Assembly (NCBI GenBank): GCA_963855995.1
Contig: OY979724.1
Span: 3,258,858 to 3,322,857 of the forward strand
Direction: 5' to 3'
Source: Muricea muricata
Lineage: Eukaryota; Cnidaria; Anthozoa; Malacalcyonacea; Plexauridae
DNA: 64,000 nt
Within the stretch, counting starts at the first letter, position 1; the number at the start of each line of letters is the position of its first letter. This document shows, one piece after another, positions 1-12,000 of the stretch. The notes beneath the pieces are model-generated. The model ran no database searches. It was not told the origin of the DNA and saw only the letters and a list, made by a program, of their open reading frames with translations. Both the position numbers and the translations under genes were made by a program.

Positions 1-3000
1 CCTGACAGGATAAGAAAACGAGCACAATGTTATTCCGATCAAGATATGGAACACAAAGTTTTTAAAATCTAGCAGAGGCATTTTTGGGAGAAACTGATAC
101 TCAACATTATATTTCATATTACATAAAGTACACGAAATAGAAACCACAGAACCGCAGTCTGGGGTTTTGAACGCTAAAATATCCACTTGATACAGGATTT
201 AACAATGTTTTGCAACCCACATTGTTCAATGTTGTCAACATTATTGTCCAGCATTATTAAACCTGATTCAGGCTCGAAAATAATCTTCAATATTGTTGAC
301 AACTATTGACATTGTGCACACAACATTGTTACTTCCCATTTTTACCAACTTTAAACGAGTGAAAATGTTGTAAACAATTGAAAGCATTGCAAATTGCTTT
401 AAAAAACTTAAGTTTATAAAGCACAGTGACTTTTCTCGAGCGAGACAATTCCTCATAAGGTACTTACCATCGACACATCTTTTGCAAATTCAGCCGTACT
501 GTATTTCGACAAGAATATTATGTACGTTTGCAGTCTTTCAAAATTCAACTCTTCCGAGCACGCCTTGAACAAAAATGAAAAAATACAGGCATAGATCCAA
601 CCCCATATCACTAGCTAAACTCCTTAGTTCGAAAGGTGGTACTCTTTCCACCGGATAGTTGTTTTCTCGACTGCCGCAGAAAGGTATGAAAAGCAATGAC
701 ACCAGAGATCGCAAGAGATAAAAAGTGACTTAAAGTCTTAAACTTTAAAATGCCAAGCTTTAATATAACAATAGAGTTGACGTTCGCGGGCATAAATATT
801 TTTCGGCGCGACTCAGAATTACTTTAGCCCGAGCGTACAAAAACATATTTATACCCAAGTACATCAACCCTGTTATTATAATAACTTTAAAGGCCATATA
901 TTTGAGCAAAAACTTTAAAATATCACTCAAAAGTGGGCATTTAAAATTTATTTATAAATTGGCTATCAGGTCAGCGGGCTAAAATGTACTCTAGCCCGCT
1001 GATTTGTTTATTTTAGCCCGCAAAATACGTCACAATGCTCGCTAAAGTTATTATAATATGGGTTTTACTGTGCATTTTTAGGAAGTTTACTGTGAATCAT
1101 TATAAATTAAAACACTATGGATAGAGCTATTCAACGTCTCCCGTACAACCGGCTCGTGAACCCAGCCAGGGCCTTAACTATTAAATCAGTGACACATACC
1201 TTACGTAAAGCATAGGTCAAGGAACCTAAAACCACATCAAAATAAGGCAATGTTGGCATTCGGTCTAAAAGCCAGGTGTATGAATCGAATGATGTACTTC
1301 CACTTTCCTTGCCAAACGTAAAGATTAGACGAAGAGCCTGTAATACAATGCAGTTACTTAAATAAACATCAATATACAGTTTTTCCTGTAGTTCAGACCC
1401 AAAGCAAGACAGCTTATTGTAGAATGCTGCCTACACTAGACCGCCATGTTTGAGATATCTTTTTTAGGTAGTTTAGACACAAAAGCTTATTGTATAATAC
1501 TAACTACACTGGACCATCACGTTTGAGATCTTTTTCAAACACTATAGAACAGGCACATTATATATGAACACAAAATTGAGACGTTTAAGAGTTACCTTCA
1601 CTGCGGCATTACGTTCTTTTGCAGGTCTTGAATGAAGCCTGTACATGAAAGACTCGAGAGTTTCTGAAGTTGATTCCGACGTCGCTTCATCTCCAAACAA
1701 CAAGACATGTAAACGACTTAATACTTGTTGCACGGTTTCCTGGGAAAAAAAACATCATTGATTTTTTCCTCAGATGATTGAGAGCTTCACTGACTTCATA
1801 TTCCTCACCTTGTGTTTGTCGCTTCTTTCTTCAGTATCAACATCTTCGGGCGATTGAAGTAAGAACTCGCACAAACATTGCACAGGAAGAACATCCAGGG
1901 ATTCCTGACTGGAGAGAACAAGGTCAGCCAACCAAGGTCGACTTTCAGCTGCACTCTGAAACAATCAAGCAAAATATACTTAAGCCTTAAACAAACTGGG
2001 TAACATTGTTGCGGAAACATTCTTTAATATCAATGTTTTGTCATGTTTTCTAGTGCGGACAAACTAGGAAACATTTTAGCGAGAAACATTGTTTCCTATC
2101 AATGCTTTTTCATGTCTCCCGGCGTGGGAAACGAACTAGAAAACATTTTTGTGAGAAAAATTATTTTCTATCAATGTTTTGTCATGTTTCCAAGTGCGGA
2201 CAAACGAGGTAACATTTTTGCGAGAATCATTGTTTTCTCAATGTTTTGTCAAGAGTGGACAACGCAACTAACCTGACGTTGAATAATTTCCAGGAGAAAA
2301 TCAGGAGATCGACAACAACACAAAAGTTTTCCGATTCCAATTTGAGCATTTAACGTCTTCAGCTGTTCCACGATGTACTGAGGTGGCTTCCGCGCAGGAC
2401 CCCTTTAAGACAACAATGACAGCCTTATTTGTTTTTACTGTTGCCCGCGCAATAGTAGTCTACAGGAGGGAATCTAGACTAACCTTATTGGTACTGGACA
2501 ACTCTATCAGTTCTAAACTGGTCTTCCTTGAGGTCCAGTAAAGATCATCTCTTATTGACCAGTGTTACTACAGGAGGAAACCTTCACTAAACTAACTTTA
2601 TTCACGCTTGATAGCTTTATCAGTTCTAAACTGTAAGTAAGGATCATCTCTTATTGATCCAGAGTTACTGTCGCAGATTCCTAAGAAAACCGAACTTAAG
2701 GCTTTTTAAATTATTAAAAATATATTTATTTTGTCCAAATATAAAAGAAATACATCAAAGTTGTACGTATCATTAACGTCTCTCCGCCATGTTTTTTCTC
2801 TGTTTCTCCAGTTCTTCCTGTCGTGACACAGCTCCCCCGAGATTGTCTTAGGAGATTTGTGACAGTTACTACAGGAGGAAATCTAAACTAAACTAACTTT
2901 ATTTATGCTGGATAACTTTACCAGTTGTGAAATGTTCTTCCTTGAAGTCCAGTAAAGATCATCTCTTATTGACCAGTGTTATTACAGGAGGAAACCTACA

Positions 3001-6000
3001 CTAAACTAACTTCATTTACAATAGATACAACAAGAGTTAATTGAAGTATGGAAAGCAAACCTTGCGGATTGGGTGGAGTCTGCTTTGGGAACAGAACGCT
3101 AACTCGCTGTTTCACGATAGAAGACCCATTCACTCACCAGATAACACTGTGTTACTAACACTAAACTAACAATGAACGTTACTGAAGCACTTACTCAGGA
3201 ACCAGTGATATAAGCTGTCTCAGAAGCAAGCTAGATTCCTCCGTGATGGTCTTTCCTGACGTGGCTGCGGCAAGATGCGTCTCAAACAGCAAAATATCAT
3301 CTTTCTCGGCTGCTACAATCTAATGAAGCAAAGCACACAGCATGTTAGTGTGTAATGCCTAGTTTCCATTAAGTCGCCAATGTCGTCAATATATCAAAGT
3401 GACCGATGTAATAGAGTTTATATGTATGCTGATCTACACTTAATGACTAATTTAAATACGGTCCACAAACGAAAAGATAGATCCAGACTATATCACATCG
3501 TCGACAATGACTTTGCCACGACAGCTACGACCAAATGGAAACTAAGTTTAAGCACGGGTGGCACTAGCGGTTAGCTCGTTGTGCCGTTAGCTGGTGTGGT
3601 ATTTCATGTGGGGTATATATCGCTGTTGACCTTTCATGGGCTTCGAGGGATCTTCTCCGGGTACATCGGCTCGCTCCCTCACTATAATCGATACATCTGT
3701 ACGGGGCCAGTGTAACTGCCACATGGTGACCAGTGGGCGGTCGTTCAAAAGTCGGTTAGCTCAACTCTGGGTTGGAGTAACGTTTGAAGGTGATTTCATA
3801 GCAGCATGTTTGTACTGTAAGTTCAAGAGCGCTAAGCTTCTAGCTTTGAACAACAGGTCCCAGAAGTTTAATAAATTTTTTGTTAAAAACCCTTCCATTC
3901 AGAATACGTTTCCGTTACATTTTCTACAAACCTGCATCTCGAGACTTCGTAGTTCTTCCAACTGTTCAGGATTTTCGACCATCGTCGGAGGTGGGAAAAT
4001 AAAATTACTACAAGAAATAAGAAGCTGGTATGAATGGAATTATGCTACAATCAGTTGTGTGACAAACATTTGCTTTGTTGCAAACAGTAAGTCTTTTTAT
4101 AGTGTCTTGGTGCTCTGCACTGAGGTGCAATTATTCTGAGTTTATATCCACATCATTTTAGCTAAAGAATGACATATACTGTATGACCCGTAGAAAGCTA
4201 GTCCAATGCTCTGCAAACCGAGCTACACGTTCAGACTGAGTATGCCATATTGCGAGTCTAGTCTCTTCGATGTCAACATTGCCCGCAAATTGAAAACAGC
4301 TATTATACAGTGTAAAAACTTACTTCGTCATGACCATTTCCATCAAACATCTCATGGTAGGGTATCGACTCCAAACAACCTCTCCTAAACACAGATGTGC
4401 TTGGACCCATTAGTTCTAAACTATTCTTCCAGTAAGGATCATCTCTTATTTATCCAACGTTACAGCCTCGTCCCCAGGCCCAACCGTTACCGTTGCGTGC
4501 CGTTGCGTGGGTATTGCGTGGAGAACACAGTCGGAAACGCGCGGTCGGGCCTGGCAGAAAATGCAGAAAAAAGTGTATGATTCAACGAAAAAGTGATAAG
4601 ATAGTATTTTATTGAGAATTTCGTTTTCCAGTCGCGTGTGTTGGCCGTACATGTGTTTGATAGATGGAAGAGATTACCGAAAGCCTTAAGAAATCTAATC
4701 TCGAAGGTGCTCTTCTTTGCTTATATCGTCGAGGGGAGTTTCTATTAAACTTGGCAGTGGCTGCTCCACGCATTCCGCCATCTTGAATTCATTTTCTGCC
4801 AGGCGCTTTCGCTCCCTTCCCCCATATTTTTTCCTCGCGCGCATTCACGATATTAAATCTATATATACAATCCTATACACTTTTCCTGATTAGAAAATTA
4901 GAAAGCGCCTGGGAACGAGGCTACCAACGTTACTACAGAAAGAAGCCTACACTAAACTAATTTGATTCATAGTGGATAGCTCTGTCAGATCTAAACTGTT
5001 CTTCCTAGAGGTCCAGTAAGGATCATCTTGTATTGATCCAGTGTTTCTAGACGAGGAAACCTAAACTAAACTAACTTTATTTATGCTGGATAGCTCTATC
5101 AAATCTAAACAGTTCTTCCTAGGAGTAAAGTAAGGACCGTCTTTACCGAGTTTTGGATAACGGCCCCAAGCGTTTAAAATTCCGTACCTATGTTAGATGG
5201 ATTAAAAGCAGCAACCAATAAAATTACAATCCACCCGCTCCAGTAAAGATTAGCGATGGCCAATGAAGGTGGTTCGTATCTAGAACACAAAAACATCTCA
5301 ACATCTGCAGTTCTAAAATCTAATCAGGTCTAACCGACTCCTTGACATCCAGTGCACAGAGTTTTATTGTGAACTCACCCAGAAGGCAGTTGGATGTTGG
5401 GAGGATGGTGATAAACACACAGGTCAAGTATAGCGTCAAGAAATCTCAACCGATTCACTTCCATTGGATGAACACCTAAAATACAAGAGTATTAATGGAC
5501 CTTTAACCCTTTAGACGAAATTTTGAAAAAATTCGAAACAGGCAAAAATATTCCTACATCTTGAACGAGCATCCTAAACTTAGTAAAACTGCAAAGTTTG
5601 GTCGTGAAATGTTCTAAACTATGAAAAATATAGCCTTGCAAATTTGGCAAATTTTGTATACATTTGTATAACGGGTGGAAAATAATACCCAGTTGATACC
5701 TATTCATTGCTCGCGGACAATACAAAACTGCAGAAAATTTGCCAACTTGGCAAGGCTATATTTTCTATAGTTTACAACATTTTACAACTAAATTATGCAA
5801 TTTTACTAAGTTTAGGATGCTCTATCAAGCTGCCGTAATATTTTTCCCATTTCGATTTGTTCAAAATTTCATCTAAAAGATTAAAGGTCCATTGAAGACA
5901 GACCCCGTTGATCATTCGGCCTTCAACCAAGTCCTTAGCAACGGATAGCAACGACGAAATACACGAATTGCACACGAAGTTATGAGTAGATTCACAATTA

Positions 6001-9000
6001 TTTTAGCTTCATATTTATTGTTTAAAGTTTCAATCTTATAGCATGGATAGTTGAAGAAATTCTTCTTCAATTATCCGTGCTTATATTAAACGCATTAATT
6101 TCTTCACTCGTCATTTCAATACCGTTTTCAAGTAAATTACTGGCGTGAAAGAGTGAAGCAACGTAAAGCAAGGAGTCAAATAATTTAGTTCTTTTTTAAA
6201 ACATAGCTTAGGTCTGCACTATCCAAGACCAGTTTGCAGCGATCGCTCAACGTCTTAGAAACTGCTAAAAGTTGAATACTTTACTCTTTGCTAGGGACTT
6301 GGTTAAAGGCCGTAGAAGGAATAAACCAGAAAGACTCGAGTTTTTAACAGTGGATTAGAATTTAGTCCGATGTTTCAGTTTTTGTACAGCATCAGATAAA
6401 TTATGCAGAAGTTCATCTTCGGGGATTTTGGCGTAAGCGCTATTCGCCATGATTTGCCACTCAGCGGGTTGCTTAAACAGAAGCATTTCCCCCTGGAGAT
6501 ATTTAAAAAACTGTATATTTCCGGGGGAGAGTACGTCTGTTTAGGGTAGTTGCTGAGTGACGAATCATGACGAATAGAGTTCACCCGAAAATCACTTGTT
6601 CTGTGGTATCACTGACCAGATTTGACAGCTGCGGCTCTCTGGACCAGTGTTTCAACAAACTTCAATGCTTTCGGAGCATCAAGAGGCAATTCTGGAGATA
6701 GACCAATCACTGTTACTCGAGTTAACGTGTCGTCCGTTACGGGAACATCATTGATTATGGATAGAAGGGAACTAAACGAACAATAAGAGCAAATGATCTG
6801 GCGTTGGTAGTGGGATGCGAGGACTAATCACACTTCAAGAGTAAGTGGGTCAGTGTTGGTAGTGGGGGCAGGTGCGGGAGGGGGGAGGACTAACCACATT
6901 TTAATGCATGTGTAATTGTCAAAATAGGGACCTTAAGATTTACGACGTGGCAGTTCGACGACGCGGCTTCATAACAAAGGATACTTTTATAGAAGACATC
7001 AGCTACGAAAAATTTGTGGTCCCAGGGGTATTCTCAAATGCGTGGCCATGCATAAAGGCCCTGTCACACGGTGCAATTTTTCTTGCAACTTGCAATGCAA
7101 TTCTACACTTGGGAGATGTAAAATTGGCAAATACAAGTTTCCATTACAGTTTGCTAATATATTTTTAACATACCAAACATTTGTCACAAATTTACATCTC
7201 TTAAGAGTAGAATTGCGTTGCAAGTTGCACGAAAAATTGCACCGTGTGACAGGGCCTTAATACAACATCAAACTGATAATTGTCAAGTGTTTTGGAAGTC
7301 CAACTTATAGCAGAAAGTACATCGTTTTGGCCAAAAAAAATATTTGTAAGTTACTAAAACAAGCTCTATATGGTTATTAAAACAATCAAATTTCAGAAAG
7401 CTTCTTCCTGTACTTATATATTGACACCGCGTCTTCGAACTTGCCGCGTTGTCGATCTTAAGCTCCCTAATGACACTGCAAATACAACCTGGTTATCTTT
7501 CCATCCAAATCTCGTTGTGCCCGATGTAAAATGCAGCACTTCCTAACACGGCTCTAAAAACAGTCCTAGTATATCAGCAAGCGAAGACTAACAATACTCA
7601 CGCTCTTTCTGACTCTGAAGGCCAGGAATCTTTGGCCGAGTAAGATTCTGCTGACTCCATGAATAAAACCTTGCTTAGACTACGAAAAACAAAAGACAAT
7701 TTCTTTACCTCATTCATATCATTTGTTGATTTGAAACTGAAGATACACAACTCACACTAGCGTTTGACGGACTTTTTTCATCGACTTTGACCAACTTTGA
7801 ATTTACTCAAACTTTGATGACAGTTTTCACCACACGCTCCGAATATACAGTCGATTCATCAACTGTATGTAACACATCATATGCAAAACTTGTTCTCGTT
7901 TAAACAGGACATCAGCGTTAAGAAAACACTCACAAAACGGTAAACTTTACCTTTGTGGATAGTTTGAAGCAGAAATAGGAAACATACGAGGAACAGCAGT
8001 ATGAAACCAATTAGTCGCCTCTTCTTGAATAATTGCCACATTTTTCTGGAACTCTTGAATGACTTTCACTTCTAGAACGACACCAAGAAGATTTGATAGT
8101 TAATATCATAGATACGTGTATGTACAGCTTTCGACTCTTCAGATCCAGTACATGTAAAAGTGAAGCTAGTTTAGTTTGAGTTCATCCTGTATAGTAATAC
8201 AGGATCAATAAGAGATGATTCTCACTAAACGTCTAGGAACAACAGTTTAGAACCGATAGAGCTATCCAGCACAGATAACGTAAGTTTAGTTTAGATTTCT
8301 TCCTGTAGTAACACTGAATCAATAAGAGATGATCCTTACTGGACCTCTAGTACGAACAGTTTAGAACTGATACAACTATCCGGTATATAAAAAATGTAAA
8401 AAGAATCAAATTCCAAAAATAGAGTCATCTTATACTTCAAAATACGAATAAAAACAAGACAAGCAGTTCAGACTGTAAATTTTCGACTTCATCAGACAGA
8501 TATGATGATGACTTTGAAATAAAGTGCAAAATTTACAGTCTCAACTGCTTTGTCTTGTTTTTATTCATATTTTGAATTACAAGACGACTCTGTCCCATGT
8601 AAATAAAGTTACTGTAGTTTAGTTTAAGTTTCCTCCTGTAGTAAAACTGGATCGTTAAGAGATGACCCTTACTGGACCAATAAATTAAGAAGAACAGTTT
8701 AGAACTGATACAGCTATCCAGTACAAAAGTAGTTTAGGTTTCCTCCTGTAATAACGCTGGATCAATAAAAGATGATCTTTACTGGACCCCAAAGGACAGT
8801 TTAGAACTGATAGATCTATCCAGTACAAACAAAGTTAGTTTGGTTCAGGTTTCATCCTGTGATGGAAAACTGGTTAAATAAGAGACGATCCTTACTGGAC
8901 CTCTAGGAAGAAGAGTTTAGATCTGATAGAGTTTTCTAGCATAAATAAATCTAGGTTAATTAATTAGGTTTCCTCCTGTAGTAACACAAGATCAATAAGA

Positions 9001-12000
9001 GATGATCCTAACTGGACCTCTAATTTAAGAGGAACAGTTTCGGTTTGATAGAGCTACCAAGTATAAACAAAATATAAAGCTTTCCTCTTGCAGTAACACT
9101 GGATAATACCCACATAATACCCACATGAAGAACAGAACTGGCAGTTGACACACATTCAGTGCAAACAAAGTTGTTTTAATGTAAGAAGTACAGTCCTGTA
9201 CCTCTTAAATCTCCACGTTTAAAAGCCTGTAAAGCATCTCTTAAAGCTGGTGTGACACTTAGCATGATCGTAACTGAGATGATATCGGTCAGAGATGTGA
9301 ACATTCTCTCCTGTAAAGTAAGAACAAAACATTTTCTTCTCGATATGATTGTATGTTATTGCAGGATTAACATCATTCTCGTCATTAACCATGCATGGCC
9401 GTACATAGAGTGCCCTAACCTAATGAAAATTATGGTTTTCGGGGCATTGGCAATAAGAACAGTCCTCTTAAACTCTTGCCTTTCAACCCTCTTTTGCCAT
9501 GCAACTCTTGTTCTTGTTTCAATAGGACATGCGAGTTGAAAAAAACTCTCACACAAACTCTCAATTCTCAACTCTGATCAACTCTACTGCAAGTCTTATT
9601 CTTGTTTGATAACGACACCACATGAGAGTTCACACCAGGAATCCAAAGATAGTGCAAGATCGGAGAATTTACTTTCTGAAGTTATTCTTCACAGCTGGGG
9701 TAGCGATACAACTGAAACCCACCATTTGAGTTTCAGTTCACTTATATAGGCTATTTTTGGCTCATTTTGTGCTGCTGTGTGTAAATTTTGAAAATGGATA
9801 TTCAGTATAGTAAATAATTACTTTTATCTTGCTCCAAAGTAAGTTTTTCCATCTATGATGACTGATTCAAAAATTTTTGTTAAGATTAAAGTGATTTCAA
9901 CACACTTTGCAAACTTTGAAAAATTCAGGCACATATAACAAAGTAGAATTCGCTGATGTGTGAAGAATTTTACATGATTTCGCTGTAATATGGAAAGATG
10001 GTGAATGAAGCCAAGTACCTTCTACAGGGCAAGTGGATAGCCAAATAGTTCAATTCATTTAAAATAACATAAAGAGTAAAAACAAGTAAGCCAACGTGTA
10101 ATTAGAAAGCATGACGTTTACGCTCACAAATGTATGCAAATAAATATAAAAACAAAACGTTTTATTGGTCACGGTAGATTGCACGTGATAGTATCACTCG
10201 TGCTTGCGATCCACTCCTACAGGACACCGCGGTCAAACGTTACACGCATGCGCGAAAAACAAAGGCAAATTGAATACAAAGGAGTGAAAAGCTAAGAAAA
10301 GCAAAGAATACAAGACAACGGCTGAAAATATAAGGTAGCAAAATTTTGAGTATGTTCCTTATGTTAAAAGAAAGTTTTTCTGAGTTTACCCCCTCGTAAT
10401 TTTATTTACCTTTTTTTCTGGAGCTTCATAAACGTGCCGAAAGCGATACTCCTGCTAAATATCCTTACAGCTGTTGTTGTCACAATCGAGAACTAGGGCC
10501 AGAAAACACAACAAACAGCAGTGCTCACAATGAAAATTATGTAATATGCCAACAAGTGAAGTATCACTGCAATCAACGACCATCGGTAGCGATTTACTAT
10601 CATCATCATCAGTTGATGTTCTTCTACTTCTTCGCCGGACAAGCCGCGCATGCGCAAACGTTTGACCGCGGTGTTCTCCTACAGTCCTACTGTAAACGGC
10701 CGTACACAATACACATGTGCTTAGTTGAATAGTCGAGACTCCTGGGGTGTTCGACAACACTGTTCATACACATATGCAATACAACTACTAGGGCCATTCT
10801 GATGTAAATTTTAGCCACTCGTCACAATTCTGCAAAGTTTTTGCGAACTCTCTCTCTTGTCAACTCTCGCAACCCTTGTTCTCGTTTGACCAGGACATGA
10901 CAGTTGAGAAAATTCTTAACTAAACTCTCGTCCGTGGACTCTCATCAGCTTTCATGCGACTCTTGTTCTTGTTCGACATGTTCAACAAAAATCCCGTGCA
11001 ATAACTCATCAACTATCATACAATTCCACTTCAGACATGAGAGTTGATAAAACTCTCATGCAAACTCTCGCTTCTCGACTTTCATCAACTCTCATGCAAT
11101 AACATGCAGGACAAGAAAAAACTCTCGCTTCTGAACTCTTGGCCTCGCTTTACTGGAGCGCTAAACACGAATAACACGATACCTTGATAGCAGTGGCCAG
11201 ATCTTGAAACGACGACTCCTTTCGTTCCACCATCAGTCCATGACATAGAGCTACGAAATTCAAATCATGACGTAATGCACGGACTATTTCACGAAGCAGT
11301 GCGCGGATGGCGCGCAAGTAATCGTCTCTAAAAAAGACAGTTTGATTTTTCAGTTTCAGATTCAGTTTATTTTAATAAATTAAACTAGATTACAGAATAT
11401 GGCATGAAAATTAACAGAAATCAAAATTCTATCTAATAGTGTTAATAGCGAGGGGTGGAAGTAAATAAACATCTTAACTTAAATAGAAGGTCTTATTGCA
11501 TGGGGGCAGCCTCGTACCCAGGTGCTTTTTAGTTCAATTCAAACGTCACCAATTAATCCAGTGTCATATGTGCAGATCAGTTACAGATTGAGCGCGCAGG
11601 GGTGTTTGGTGAGGACGCAGGTCGTCCCCATAATTCCTCGCGCGGTTATATCTTGCATATATCAAATTACTTAATTAATACGTGCGCTTTTACTTCGCAC
11701 TAAGAATTAATTAGTGACTAGGGTTTTATAGCAATTCGAGATTGTACTCGGTTGTTTCAGTCCAGACCAATTTGCATAGTTTGCCTCATTCAAAGTTATA
11801 TACTAGCAAACCACTTTGAAAGCCTGCAAAGTACAGGTTGGTAGAGACCCAACAACATGCACCGTAAGTTACAAAAAAAAGAGTTTACCTTTGGATTAGC
11901 AGATCTTGAAATACGTGCGCAAGCTCCTTTAGAAAACAAAAACACATGAACATTTGCGTGTACAATCGTTAAACAAGAAACTTCAACTGTGTTTTGGAGA

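Noticed and set aside
2043-2276. 77-residue repetitive plus-strand frame
   Set aside because: Comes from the 73-bp tandem repeat in an INTS1 intron, antisense to the gene.
3060-3091. Possible INTS1 microexon (reads QTPPNPQ) between exons 21 and 22
   Set aside because: The 22-nt block between CCCAAAG and GTTTGC would break the frame, whereas direct joining of exon 21 to 22 keeps frame and matches human INTS1.
7042-7260. Overlapping open frames with CNFSCNLQCNSTLGR at 7.1 and 17.0 kb on both strands
   Set aside because: They are translations of the palindromic MITE family B, not genes.
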